NCBI GenBank assembly: GCA_947568835.1
Contig: OX387608.1
Coordinates: 15,228,001-15,292,000, forward strand
Reading direction: 5' to 3'
DNA from: Protonemura montana
Taxonomy: Eukaryota; Arthropoda; Insecta; Plecoptera; Nemouridae
Length of the DNA: 64,000 nt
A program made the translations under genes and the position numbers. This document shows, in pieces, positions 1 through 28,300 of the stretch (position 1 is its first letter; every line of letters begins with the position of its first letter). The notes beneath the pieces are model-generated. The model had not been told where the DNA came from. It searched no databases and was given only the letters and a program-made list of their open reading frames with translations.

Positions 1-149
1 TATCTAAATTATAATAAACGATAATACAATACGTTAAGATCTTACCCTACTTTTCTCATAATTGCTAAAAACAAGATAAATCAGAGAGCTTTGGCCCAGC
101 TTAAGATATCCAACACAACCTAACTTGTATTTGACACGGCCCATTCCAG

Positions 150-14933
<14,784 letters not shown>

Positions 14934-15222
14934 CATCCGAGAAGGGCCCGCGGCAAGGCCCGTCAAGACTAGACCGCCCCCCACCCCCTGTCCACGCGTG
15001 ACCACGCCCCTCGTGACCACGCCCCTCCCGGGGGGCGGTCTGCAGCGCGACGCGATCGCGCATCTTTCGGGTCGGCTGCGTACGAAGGGCGGTCGCGCAG
15101 GTCGGGGTTCGAAAAGTCGGCTCACGTTGGCAATGCCGTTGGCTAGGCACTTTTTTTCGGTTTTTTGCGAATTAACAGACGGGTTATTTGGTGTCTTGTT
15201 AAGAAACCACAGTATGTTTCAA

Positions 15223-15228
15223 ATTAAA
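15223..15228 (+). terminator. Possible ATP2C1 poly(A) signal ATTAAA
   Basis: ATTAAA lies 290 bp downstream of the ATP2C1 stop codon, on the coding strand. It is the first reasonable signal I see before the family T repeat begins. No transcript evidence is available. Confidence 0.35.
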
Positions 15229-15992
15229 GTCATGCACAGCAAATTCTTGCAACATTAACTTGTAACAATCTTATTTAAATTGCAAACTCTTGCAATACGC
15301 GGGGTATTTTATTATTATCAACACTAACTATAACTATCTCAAAAATTTGGAGAATTTTGAAAACAGTTATAGTGTTCATAATAATAAACAACTCTGAGGT
15401 TAACGTTGCAAGAAGTTGGTGTGCTTTGCTGTTTTTACTGAGAGCTCGTATAAAATACGGCTTGATTCTGGCATGAAAATTAACAGCCCCCGGTCTGTAC
15501 TTGCCAAGCAAGTGAGAAATCAAAAGACTGTTGGGTTTCTTAACGGGACATTGAACAACTCGCAGTTTGTCTACTTTAGACCCGGTTTTACAACAAATAG
15601 TAATACCGTAGAGATTTCTAACCACTGGCAGCTCGAACTCAACTCAGAGTTGAAGAACTTTGTAAAATTAGAACTTAGAATTAATGCTAGTCACCACGTT
15701 TAGGCTTGAAAATTGCAGAGAAAGGAGCCACATGCATCGTGTGCCATTAAAAATTGTAGCCTATGTGACAGCTTTTCACCAGCTTTAGAAGCTGGTCCTT
15801 TATTTATACTCGTATAACCTGCCAGAAAATTCTTTGAGGAAATTCCAAATGAATAGACATTTGAATTCTTGAAAATCCGATTTAAAAAACAGGTGCCATG
15901 GGTAGTAGTTTTCTTTCGCAACAATATTCCCGCGCTTGGCTCTCTGTTTAGGCTGTGCAAATTGTAAAGTCAATTATCGATAGCATTGCGGG

Positions 15993-16379
15993 TCATTTTA
16001 TGATTCTCTGTAAAAACTTTCGACGCTGTCTTGCCTCAGTAGGCTTTGTAAACTCTTCTTGATGTTTAGCTGAATAATTTTTGAATCGTCTAACATTACT
16101 GCGTTGGCCAAGAAAGTACCGATCTATCTGTGAAATTCTTAGCTCGTATCTGTTTGTGAAAGTATTTCTGCCCTGGCAATGAATAGTCAACGGCACGCCA
16201 ACGAAAGAACCGGCCATCGAACCCCGGTCAAGAAGATCAGGATCCAGTCGCTTATCCGATGTCTGTTCCATCAAAGCGTGCTTTTCTTTTGAAAGCACCT
16301 TTTTCTCGATTCCGTACGTCGGTATAAACATACCTCGTAGACGATCGTACAGACTTCGCGTATCGGCGAAGGAAAACAT
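15993..16379 (-). CDS. Unrecognised ORF, 128 codons
   Basis: A complete ATG-to-stop ORF on the minus strand. The product is basic and hydrophilic, with no signal peptide, membrane segment or motif I recognise. It lies between the ATP2C1 3' end and GH16 gene A in sequence without obvious repeats. A length of 128 codons is above most chance ORFs here but not decisive. It could be one exon of an unseen gene or chance. Weakly supported. Confidence 0.2.
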   Translation of the reverse strand: MFSFADTRSLYDRLRGMFIPTYGIEKKVLSKEKHALMEQTSDKRLDPDLLDRGSMAGSFVGVPLTIHCQGRNTFTNRYELRISQIDRYFLGQRSNVRRFKNYSAKHQEEFTKPTEARQRRKFLQRIIK

Positions 16380-19300
16380 TTTTTATTTCGCGATAAATTC
16401 ACTTGCGACCGGTTTAACCATCTCACGATTATGATTTCGACTCTTTTTAAAGTTGATTCTTGGATTAAACATTAATGTCCTGAAATTTATTGGCTCCCTT
16501 GCCGCTGTGATAACGATTTAATCCCAGAATCATCGTAACACCAAAGCAGGTTAAACCAGACAAAGTCTTATCGGAACTAGACGACGCCCGTTCATCGCAA
16601 CCGACTCCGAAGCTGAGCGAAGCGTTTGCAACGGTAAAGTGACGAAATGGGAGACTTCCTCTCGAGGTTCCAGTCTACCGAGAGACATCTGTCAGTGCAA
16701 TATCGGCACTCTGTCCGCGTCCCGGCGGAAGCGGCTAGAGCGATCGGCAAGGAGACTTTCACTCACTAGTTCGTAGATATTAGTCAGTCTTTTGACACGT
16801 GCCATACAGCTGGGCTTTCCGTGAGGATCGATTATAGCTTGCCGAAACGTTTGCAATGATTGCGTGATGGGCTGGGAGATGTGAGGCAGAATTCACTCGA
16901 AGTGGGAGTCAGTCTGGGAAGGAGGAAGATAATGGGAGGGCAGAAATTACAGGATATTTGAAATTTTAGTTGACGTGCGTGGTAAACGTGATGTTAAACG
17001 TTTTATCTTTTCGTCACGTCTTTGTGTTTTTAGCTGCGGCTCCTCCAACTAATAACCGGTTGTTTAAACTTTCTCTTGACTTGTTTTCAACTTGCGATTG
17101 ACAACGCAGATTTAAAACGCAATTTAAATTGCAAATGCTTGCAGTGGGTCAAGTTTTTTATTATTAAAAACACTTTAAAATGCCAATCAGATGTTTGGAA
17201 TTTTTTATTTGGACCCTAAAAATTTTCAGTCGCTATTATTTTAATATTTTTATGACCAAAATCGTAGAAATTCGAACACGCTTTGCCACTTCTAGCGATT
17301 GAAGCAACACATCTCATTAGTTTCGTGAGATTACCTACACGGTATTGGGATTACGTTGGCACGGTATTTGGGCAAGCGCAGATTATCATTTAGGCATCGC
17401 AGGCACCGATTTAGTTTGTTGCGTGGCAGAGGCAACGTTTTTACGCTTGCGCAAGAAAAGTCAATCGTACGCTTCGACTTACGAGACTCGTTCAAAACCA
17501 ACAGATGAGCCTGACTGCTTTCTGCAAGCCAATCAAAATATGTGTGTTGATACTTGATACTAAATATATATATATATATATAAGAAAACTTTTTTAAATT
17601 CATAGACATAATTTATTCCTATTACCTAATCTTGATGGCTGTCCCTAATCATTTTCCTGTTGGGCTCGTGGTTAATGTTGGTTTTGAACTGGTCTACATT
17701 GTCGTGTTATAAGTTCATTTTATATTTTTTTACATTGCCCGCCTTTCGAGAATGCCCAGTTTTGCGCACAATGGTAGTACTTAAATATTTCTACAGCAAT
17801 TACTAGCCGCTATTTAACACTGTGATGTTAATGAATACGTTAGGAAAGTTAGGGGAACTCGGCCACTCTGACGACGTAGACGGCACGTTAGATTTAAACT
17901 TAGGGTGACTTTGGCAAGGGCCTTACCACTGCGTGATTGCGTGTGATTTGAATGCACAAAACGGAGCGGAGTTGATCTCCGTCTTCGATCGATTGCTGTT
18001 TGTTTTTATTTACTCAAATACGAAACACTTGCCGATTGCTCAGCGCATTTCGCTCGCCAGCCCCTCGAGGTGGCCGTTCTTCCCCGGGACCCGTCTCGAG
18101 TTCGTCGGTAGGTCACCGACAACGTTCCCTTTTGTCGAGAGACTAACGCCACCGCCATTTTCTATCAACGTCACGTCTCAGTGTCGAACTGCAATCGGCC
18201 CGATCAGTTTTTCGTTTTGAATTTGGATGTCTGGTAACCCCACGGTTTATATCCAGTTAGTTCCAGTACGAAAACGCTGGTCTTGTAAATATCGCTATGG
18301 TCGTCGTTCATTTAAACTACTGATCGCGGTCCATTTGCTAATCTAAATTCCCAGTGCAGGATTCCGGCATTCTCTCCCGACATGGAAACGTCTTCAACGA
18401 CCTACTTTCGACCACGGGACGCTAAATCCAGGCGTTGCACTCGCCATCAACTAATCTCCGGCGAGTGCTCTGGCCGTTTCCCTTCTGTGTTTCCGCGTTA
18501 TTTCCACACGCGTTTGTTTCTCGCGACTCCGCGTTTCTTATTCCACGCTCGCTTCTCTCAACGTTATTCCACGGTGTTTGTGTTCCGCGTGAGTGCAAGC
18601 GTTCATCACTCGACACCGTTCTCTCGTAGTCCTTTATCTATGTTGGCTGTTTAAATACAAGCTGCTCTCGGCAGCATACATTCAACCACTCTGAAATTAT
18701 CTACCTGTACCTCATTAGCTGAGGAATCCTTACTCCTTGTGAATTGTAGTAGCCTGTCTTTTATAAAAATGGTTTTTCATTTGGGCTCTAATTTTACCGT
18801 TGAAATCTGCCTAATCAGATATGCCGACCTTATTTTGGCTAAGAACAGCATTCGCAGAATAAGAACTACCAACAAGAATAGCAGAAAAAAATGTAATTTA
18901 AACTTCATTAGCCCATAAGAGCTAATTGGCAAGAAGGTTATGTGTTGGTCATTTTTGTTGGAGAATTTTACCCTGAGAGTACGAAAATTGGCTAAGATGT
19001 TGTGGAGTATGCAAATATGTGACGATATTGCTGTTGTTTGTAAAGCTCTCACATGGGCATAAAATATCGCAAATAAGCTTCGAGTACCCGCGAGATTTAC
19101 CGTTCGTATAAATGACGGTGTAGGTAACTGCAGAATTGAATTGAATGAAGGAATGCCAAATAATATAAAGTAATCCTAGAAGTGTATGTGCAACAAATGG
19201 CAAATGGTCACAGGAGGTAGAACATTCTTTCTAGCATATTTTCATGTGTGACTTGTGGAAAAACTGCTATTTCATGGGTTATTCTAGGAAGCTAAAATGA

Positions 19301-19390
19301 TCCAAAACAAGACATGAAGGAGTAATATGTGTAGAGTGGATTGGGAGATGACTGAAAACAATCAAGTACAAGCTGTGCGATGAATTTAAT

Positions 19391-19396
19391 TTATTG
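19391..19396 (-). terminator. Poly(A) signal AATAAA of GH16 gene A
   Basis: TTTATT on the plus strand reads AATAAA on the coding strand, about 67 bp after the stop codon at 19463-19465. Confidence 0.7.
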
Positions 19397-19462
19397 TTTT
19401 GCCACTGAAGAAAGTGACGAGGGATGAATGCAACGAGCATTGATTGTGATTGGTGGATGATT

Positions 19463-22400
19463 TTACAACGCCCAGACGCGGACGTAGTCAACAAGCATGG
19501 ACGCGCTGAGACCGCTGTCGGCACCCAGATTCCATGTCGCCAGCCATCGGTCTCGTGCGTTCCAGAAGTCCAGGAACGCCTGCAAGAACGGAACAGGTGG
19601 GTTAGTTGTTTGCTGGCAGTGGCATTAGGAGCTGTAGATTTGCCTCCTCTCATTGTTCGTGTTTGTTTCATGAATCCCGACCGTGTAAAACTGCCATAAT
19701 TATATTAATCCCACTCATAAACTAACCCCGCTCGTAAACAAGGAGTTACACAAAGTTATCAAAATAATTCGCGAAGTGTTATGTCACATTTGCCGTGCGG
19801 TGATTCTTTGACAAAATGGCCCTTATTCGACAGTTTAACCTAATTTTCGTTTAAGGTTTCTGTTGTATGAGATGTGACTAAAGACTTGCCGTAGGGGAGT
19901 TGTTGAGCCACGGCTTGGGGTCCGGGTTCTGGACTCCATCGGGGAAGTAGCCGTTGGTGCCACCGACTGCGACGTTCATGATCAGGTAGAACTGGAAACG
20001 AGCAAAGATCAGTTGGATGCCGGACTGAAGACATCGCAATAAATTCCAATTTGGTCACAGTATAATTTACACAGAATGCATGTTTCTGAATATGTAAGTA
20101 TGAACCTCCCGGGGTATGTGTGGCTTATTTGTATGCACCTTTTGCAAACTCTGTTGCCCAAAAGGGGCATATCAATTATTTTAATTACGCTTTATGATTT
20201 TTGGTTCATTTTAGTTTGAAAGCAAAAATATAAGCTTAAATGTTGACCAACCTCTTCGTCGAACGGGGCCATTAGGCCGCCATTCCTCCAGGGGTTGTCT
20301 GCTTCGGGGGCGACTGCAGCACCGAATCCTCCCAGCTCCCAGAAGCCACCAGCAGGGGGCGAGACACTGCCGTACTCATTGCCGTCCAGGGAGAACTTCA
20401 TGGAGGCTGGGAAAGGGTGGATTACGATTAGAAAGTTGCTCCCACTCGACATATGGTTCAAAACAATCTATTGTATCCCATGTGCATAATTAGTTACGGG
20501 CGATGTACTAAATTTTCGCTAAGATAACCATTTTCGTTGGCAACTTTGTAAACGAAAAAGAATATCAAGCGCATGAGATTCAATGTTAGATTCAACATTT
20601 GGTAGTCATGGAGACAATGAGATTGCCTGACAAAGCTTCTAAAATTTGTTTTCCTATGTTACTGCGGAGTATACCGGCACGATGAGGATACCGGCACGAT
20701 AAACGGTTTTTTTATTTTTCCTCTGCCCTTAAGAAATTGATTTTAATGTAAAGTAGATGGTCAACTTGATGCTGTAGTGTAGTTCCATCAAGACTTCGAA
20801 AAGGATCCCGAAAAAAATCAATGTCAAGGAGGCTAAGGTTCTTCTACAGTCTTGATATAAACAAGTAAAGAATAGATAGCATTATGTAAGCCACTCAGAT
20901 TGGTCGTATGAAAGTTACTGCATGATGTCTCTGTAGTCCAGAGTCATTACCCCTGAACCTTCGACTAAAAAGACCCAGTTAACCAAACTGATACTCAAAA
21001 ACCATAAGTTCAACTTACTGGGTGTCCACTCCATCTGGTAAAGATGGTAGTCAGCATTTAGACCAGGAACAACGTTGGCAGTCCAGTGAGCCAGTTCGAA
21101 TCCGTTGAACGGCCAGAAGGGGCCGAAGTGCAGAGTGCTTCCGGTCTGTTCCACGCCGATGTTGACACCGTTAGCGGTGAGGGCGGCATTGGCACGGACC
21201 TCAGAGATGTCAATCTCTCCGGACGCGGGCCACACTCCGTAGGCGTTGTGTGCGGGCATCATCCACAGAGCTGTAGAAAGGGAGTTTGTGACGGGTTAGA
21301 TGGCTGTCAGAGATGAGGGGAGGTTTGCAATGGGCAGTCGTTGAAATGTAGACTGGATAGTGTTTCTATCGACACTTGGGGTGGAAAGACTGTGGTAAGT
21401 TCAATATTGGGTAGTGGTTTACTTAATAATTTTCACATTTCATTCCCTATTATCCAAACCGCTAAAGAGGGTGCGTAATGACCCCTTGAAAGCCTTTAAA
21501 TTATGAAGAGTCATAGTAAGATCCAATTTATGTAATGTAGTTGCACTTCTTTAGCAAAGAATATCATTGCTAGATTAAGCCTCATCTTAAATATAGTACT
21601 TGAGTCATAAAGATCAGAATGGGCTTAAGTAATCCTGGGGTTGACCAAACCAAAGCATTAGCCCCATTCTTTACTTCTTGATTCAAAATTTAAATGGAAT
21701 CTAATGGTTTGCCGTGTTGGAAACACCGGTTCTCGTGAGATTTCCGAAGTTGAGCATCACTGCGCTGGGTCAGGTATTGGATGGGTGACCATCATACGCA
21801 AGACCAGTTCTGCTTGGGAAAGAGGTTGGAGGGATGAAAGTTAGTACAGCAACTTCACTCGCCTTGCTTATCAACCTCTAGATAGCATGGATTTGTGGAG
21901 GAATCCTGCTGTTCGAGTTGTACTGTCCTTTGGAAGGGACGTTAAGCCGTTGGTTCCTTTGGTACTCTTTGACAGGAGTAGGCTACGTGCCGGCATAGGG
22001 TTTCCCCTCCTCCCTTCTAGACTAGGTAAGGTTCATCATCATTTTAATAATCATCTGCTCATTCACCGACGCCATTAGACCAGTGCCGCATGGCCAGATG
22101 TCAAAACAGTGCGTCGTTAAACCCCAATAATCAATCAATCAAAGTTATGTGGATATCCATAGACACTTGATAGTAATGTCCATGGATAATAGTAACAATA
22201 GCTGAAGACCCTTGGGCGTTTCAGCTGATATGATAGGAGGAAATCATTTAAACAATTGTCAGGTCATTTTTTTCTTACCAGGCCAGATCCAGTCTCCGAG
22301 GGGCATCTTGGCGCGGATCTCGACTTTGCCGTAGACGAAGCTGAACGATCTGACTGTGCGCACGCGTGCAGACTTGGCGGGGTTCAGGAGGTTGGTTCCT

Positions 22401-23628
22401 TGCCCGGTACGCTCGCATCCGTAGAACGAGGGGTTGGTGCAACTGTGACCAATGGTGTGTTGTTAGCATTTAGCTGTTGTAGCTCTTAAGACTCATCTCT
22501 ATTTCTTTTGCAGGAGTTTTTAAGAAACTAAGTTGAATGCTAAGAGAGCATTTGAACTGTTTTAAGAGGAAATCTTCTTTTGAGAAAACTGACTTCACCT
22601 TATTTTGGAAATCGTTGTCAGTGCATGCTCTCGTGTATCTTTGATAGAACAATCTCAAATGCTAGTCATCTATGATTAGATTGGTATTATACTCGTGGTC
22701 CCCGGTATTCGCTCTTTACCGGCGAAGAACATTGATGATATTGATTGTCTAAAGTATATTTTAGTTGATTGCCTCGAATTTAGAGATAAATCCGAACCTT
22801 GGTTCCTGATCCCATTGCAACGAATCAACCTTCTAGTTCCACATTTTGTCAGCTACACTCGGACTAGAGTCCCTACATCCCTAAAGGTACGAGTACTTAC
22901 GCGTCGGCAGGAGCTCCTCCCAGCAGACTGATGACTCCGTTGGTAAGGAAGTCGGGACCGTACTGGTCAATGGTCAACGATGGCCGGATGTGCAGATTGC
23001 CGTCCTGGATGAAACTGCTGGACCTATTGTTCGTGTACACTTGGAACTCCCAGTTCTGCAAGAAATAGTTTCAATGTTAAGAAGAATCGTGGTAGAATGC
23101 TGTTGCTTGAGCTCAGTTGAACATCTCATGCCTAATACCAACAATAAGACAGTGCTACAACAATGAGGCAATATGGCCAAGTAGCACCACTATAAAGACT
23201 CAAGCTCCTTAATCACCGTAGCACTGCCACATTGGTGTCTTTAAATACATGTCCAATTAACATACCACATACCTTCTGAATCTGAGATTAAGTCTGTGAA
23301 TCCTTATTGCTGTAGAAATATTGTCGTCTTATTTGGCAAGTCCAAAATTCTCAAGTGTTTTGAGGAATAATTGTATTCCTGATCTCTCTGTCGCTATCCT
23401 GTTCTATCAACAGCATCCCTGTATCATAATACTCACTCCACCACCAGACATGGTGATCTCGTGCTCCCATTTCTTGAAGTCCAGAGTATCGAAGTCATCG
23501 CTGAAGATGAGTGCACCAGAGCAGATCTCGGCCGGCGCGTACGTGCCACTCGCCCTGGTAGGTGTGGGGTTGCACTGGGCAGCCGCCAACGCCGCCAACG
23601 CGGCCAACAGAATCACTCGGGTCAACAT
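19463..23628 (-). CDS. GH16 endo-1,3-beta-glucanase (laminarinase), gene A
   Basis: Secreted glycoside hydrolase family 16 enzyme expected to cleave beta-1,3-glucans such as laminarin. Exons in reading order: 23628-23437, 23055-22901, 22442-22279, 21270-21019, 20406-20252, 19991-19890, 19579-19463; together 378 residues. The first ~17 residues (MLTRVILLAALAALAAAQ) are a clear signal peptide. The catalytic motif G-EIDISE is in exon 4, with nucleophile and acid/base Glu near residues 189 and 194 and the assisting Asp at 191. The retained residues argue for an active enzyme rather than a glucan-recognition homologue. Intron 6 begins GC (ACG then GCAAGT), a GC-AG intron. I chose the ATG at 23628, where the hydrophobic signal starts; an upstream in-frame ATG at 23649 lies almost inside the TATA box. 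It is a tandem paralogue of gene B at 25336-30943. A 5S-derived SINE lies in intron 3. Confidence 0.93.
21715..22140 (+). repeat. 5S-rRNA-derived SINE, plus orientation, single 5S module
   Basis: The head CGAAGTTGAGCATCACTGCG followed by CAGGTATTGGATGGGTGACC matches the 5S rRNA internal promoter layout. The body has GAAGGGACGTTAAGCCG, and the tail ends GTCGTTAAACCCCAATAATC with AATC repeats. It inserts in intron 3 of GH16 gene A, opposite to that gene. It looks nearly full length and has one 91-bp module, unlike the copies at 7540 and 58745. Confidence 0.85.
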
Positions 23629-23655
23629 GGTTGACGGGAGTAAAGACATCTGATT

Positions 23656-23663
23656 CTTTTATA
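23656..23663 (-). promoter_or_regulatory. TATA box of GH16 gene A
   Basis: TATAAAAG on the minus strand, with its first T 35 bp upstream of the chosen ATG (23628). The same octamer at the same distance precedes gene B. Confidence 0.75.
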
Positions 23664-25335
23664 CTATTGGCCCAAGGTGAATAGCAATTTGGTATCTAAT
23701 TTTGACTATCTGACTGATTGATAATAGCTGATTGATTAATTTGGTTCAAGTGGATTTTGCAAGGTTACTGTCAAAATGTGTTTATCGATAGGTATTACAT
23801 ATGCATGCATGTCTTAATTTGTTTCAGTCGGATGCACCTCAGATAACCTATAATGGAAGCTGCAATTTACTGTTTACATCCAAAGTGCATTTCAGCACAT
23901 AGTTTTTTTTTTCTAACTCTGCATTTATCTCAAAGTTGACATTGAATGATGCTTTTATAATCATGACTCACTCAACTCATAACATTTAGAATAAAGCCCG
24001 TTTGTCACAGATGTATAAACCTAAGAATGCATCACCTATCATTCACTTGCCCTATGCTAACACACATGCCCTATTGGTCACTTGCCCTACCCCAGTAGGG
24101 CACACCAACACGCATAGCTTAGACAGCGAGCTTTCCACAGATTTCCTATGCTTTGATGACACGGAAAGAGTAACTCGTGACCTTTGTTGCTGTTGTGTGA
24201 AAGGAACCGACGTAGTGGAGTGTTTAAAAGTGCAAAGGTATGGTCTAGCATCCAATACCTGTAACATACAATTTAAATTTGTGGCCATATTACTATGATA
24301 CTAAATTAACTTGAAAGTGCATTCCATGGGCAAGGGATGAAACCTTGGACACAACCCAAAATACAATTTAAACTTCAAAGTCCACGCGTGCTTATCAAAC
24401 TAAAGCTTAACTTCAGCTATTTCGTGTTATTTTGCATACTTCGAGAATATTTTTGGCCAGAAGACCACACTCGGTCACCGAGCGGACCGATATGGAATGT
24501 AAAAATCATGTTGTTGTCACCGTCAAGTGGCAACTCATTGACTAGTATCGGTGATGCACTCATCGAGAGCGTGAGAGATTGGGGAGATAAGATATGGCGC
24601 ATTTCTTGTTTTCATTGATTGTAAGTGGCCAACAGGCACGTTTGAGATAAGGGTCAGAAAAACAAAGCAGTGGCTCCTGCGATTATCGATTAGCAATAAT
24701 TGCAGTAGCTGTAGTACGATTGGGTCTTAGCAAACTCGTGAGGTAAGCACATCCCACAGAAAGAAATTCTAAGTGGATTGTGAAGTTCACCGTTTCCCGC
24801 CAGGGCCTTAGGGCTGTAGTCGATCACTAAAATTATGCAACCCCTTAAAAAAAGATTGAAAACATGTGACCAGTGCTCGGCATCAGAAAGTTCATCACAA
24901 TCAAATGGTAATGAGTGGCTAAAGCATGGGTTCTCTCGACAATCTAAAGAAAAAATCTCTGTTGATAAGAATACCTAATCCACACTGAAGAAATGATCAA
25001 TGATAAGCCCTTTTTATGGTCATGAATGTTATTTATGAATTATTTTTGTTGCAAATACATATCTACATAAACCATACTTTACTTGAAATAACGTCGATGC
25101 AACTTCTAATGTTTGTTGAGAAATATGTTAAGTTCTAGCTTGTGAGAAAGAACCAAAATGGTTTTACCGTGGACTCCATGGTCTTGCGGCTCTTTTGCCT
25201 CCCTTTTCAAGTACATCAAGTTTAATCGACAGGAAAGGATGGGACAGTGGTTCATTTTACGAACAAGTTAGTCTTTGTTTCACTATTATAATTGAAATTT
25301 AAGCTTGACATATAATAATCAGGATCTATCGTCGT

Positions 25336-28300
25336 TTACAGAGCCCAAACACGCACGTAGTCGACCAGCATGGATGCCTTGAGGCTGTTGTCGACGTCCA
25401 GGTTCCACGTCGCCAGCCATCGGTCGCGAGCGTTCCAGAAGTCCAGGAAAGCCTGAGGTAACAAAACGGGTTAGTTCTTGTTTTAACGCTAACATCGACT
25501 AGCATTGTCATGGCACAAGAAGGCAGTAGGACTCCTGTACATTCGCTGTGGTTTTAGTTAAGTATACGTTGCTGCTTCCATGTATTGTAGGGTGCAATGC
25601 AATGGTATATGTGTCAAACTGATGGTGCAAATAGCGGGCTTCTACGGCAGCCTTGGGAGAAGGAAACTTGCCAAGGTGGTCAGGAAAAAGGGTTAGAAGT
25701 CCGTAAGAATTTCTTTTAGATTTATAATCATGACGTTTTTGGATCTCTTTCATGGTTTCCTTGGAGTAATGCTGACAACAAAGGTAATCAAGGAAAGAGA
25801 ATGATCGCGAGTGCTTCTTGGATTTTTTCCGGTATGTGTATCAGTCAGATTTTCACTGCCATTACTGGCCGTTTGGTATTCTGCATCTCTTCTCGCTAGG
25901 AGACGAGTTCTCGCCGAAACCAAAGTGGCATAAATTAAGACCTTTGAGGAGGTCGATTATGTACCTCTTTACAGACAGGTTTAAATGGTTAAAGTATCTT
26001 TCTTTATACATGACAATATGCTGGATAAATATTCTTTAACTATTTAAACTTTCATTAAAAAGTTACAATCTACCTGCTGGCAATTTTCCCGTACCTGAGG
26101 CGAGTTGTTGAGCCAGGGCTTGGGGTCGGGGTTCTGGGTGGCATCGGGGAAGTAGCCGTTGGTGCCTCCCACGGCGATGTTCATGATCAGATAGAACTGC
26201 GAGAGAAACAGAGCGGTTAGTTCGTCACGCGAATTCTGTCATCAAAAGTTCAAAGAGAGCAAGTATAGGTAAGCTAAAATCATCCTACAATAATATCATG
26301 GTACTCATATAACCGGGGATGAGCAGTCTCTGAGATACGTATCTCAAGAAACCTTTTTGAGAAGTATCTTGATATTGTATCACACATACATTTTAAAAGT
26401 ATTTTGGTTTTTTTATTGGATACTTTCAAGTAATTTTGGGCCATTTCCCAAAAATTGTAATGCAGGAAATACCAAATGCAGTGGAGTGCACTACAGCGCA
26501 AGCAGGAAATGAGTAGTATGATAAAAGGGTTGGATGTCCTACCTTAGAGAAATTATTATTTCTCTAAGGTCCTACCTCTTGGTCAAAGGGTGCCATCAAG
26601 TCACCGTGTCGCCAGGGGTTGTCGATTCCGGCCGCTTGTTGGGCGAAACCTCCCAGCTCCCAGAAGCCACCGGCAGGGGGTGCGACCGTACCCATCTCAT
26701 TGTTGTCCAGGGAGAACTTGATGTAGGCTGGAAAAATAAGGGAAGCATCATTGTCATTGAACCACAATATTACTTGAAATGGGCTGAGGCGTGGTAAAAG
26801 ACGGCGGAGAAGATCAGTTTTAACCGTAACAAGTCAAAGAAACCAAGATTGTCAACCTAACAAGTACACACGGTCATAAGATTATTAGAAGCAAATTGTG
26901 TTCGAACCAAATTGCCAACTATATTTATAACTGGTCAAGTAATCAAATGGTAACACAACCGTACTTCAAACTTGTAAATGGGAAAGAAATATTGACCACT
27001 TTGGCTTAGGTTCTGTGTAATCTTAGGCCAGGTGTTCCCAACCGGGGGGGGGGGGGGGGGGGGGATTGATACCCCCCTAGGGAGGAATTTGGGAGTACCA
27101 AGGGGGAATTAAAAAATCGAGTCAATCACAGAATGTTGAACCAAAATGTGCGATTCTTATCGAAAAGTGGCAGAAAGAGCTATTCATACATTACTACCAC
27201 TCGTGTCAACATATCTTGGGGAGTTAGGATTTTCAACTTTGTTGCAAATTAAAACGAAGCACTTAAATAGACTGGATGATGCTGAAAATAGCCTGCGATG
27301 TGTCCTTTCACGCATTCCTCCTTGTATCCAAGTACTGGCAAAGGGAAGCAATCACAGGTTTCTCATTGATTGAATTCATCATTAGAGAAAATAAAAGTAA
27401 AAGCGTAGAGAAAGGTCTTTTCTTAGAGAAAGGTAAAATACCTTTTAAACGCAGTTAAACGATTGCTAAAGAGGGGAGGGCTATATTGTAAACGTTGACA
27501 AAATGGGGAATGGGGCGAAAAAGGTTGGGAATCCGTGCCTTTGGCAAACAGAGGTATGGATGCCAGGTATATCATTGATCCTATGATAGCATAGGATCTG
27601 TTATCGATGGTTCTATACTCACTGGGTGTCCACTCAAACTGGTAAAGATGGTAGTCGGCGTCAAGACCAGGAACGACGTTGACATCGTAGTGAGCTCGTT
27701 CGAATCCGTTGAGCGGCCAGAAGGGTCCGAAGTGCAACGTGCCTCCAGTCTGTTCTACACCGATGTTCTTGCCTTCGGCGGTGAGTCCAGCGTTGCAACG
27801 CACTTCAGAGATGTCGATCTCGCCGGACATCGGCCACACTCCGTAAGCATTGTAAGTAGGCATCATCCACAGGGCTGGATAGAGGGCAGACCGTGGTTGT
27901 GAGGTTCGGGTTACTTTCACACTATAGAACCTCAAAGAAGTTGTTCTTATACTCTGGAGGGAGCAATTGTTTACAAAAATTGGTGGATTAAACGCTCTTA
28001 GGAGATCTCGTAATAGATTTCTATAATTCGACATGTACACTTGTCAAATTTTCTATCAAGGGAATAAAATTAAAATATTTTCTTTACGAATTATGACAAC
28101 AGGTGGGAAATATTAATCCTACACTTTGTGACAGGTGTTAGGATCATAAAAAAAATACTCGCTCTACAATTGGTGACAGAGATGGGATTTTTACAGACTA
28201 CCAGCTTTGCAATTGGTGACAAGGGTGGGATGAAAACGTTGAAACTGGTGGTGTTAGGGAGTTAATTTGTGGGGGGGGGGGGGGGGGGGGGGGGGGGCGT

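Larger units (their letters stand above)
14934..19380. other. Intergenic region between ATP2C1 and GH16 gene A
   Basis: It holds a probable ATP2C1 3' UTR (possible signal ATTAAA at 15223-15228), a family T remnant at 15275-15390 with inverted arms around 15330-15375, a partial family T border at 17120-17175, a (TA)n run near 17562-17582, and a GC-richer stretch at about 18040-18620. Apart from the doubtful ORF at 15993-16379, I recognise no gene here. Confidence 0.6.

Noticed and set aside
27423-28040. 205-codon ORF as a complete gene
   Set aside because: Only 27623-27874 is the GH16 gene B exon 4; the rest reads through flanking intron sequence.
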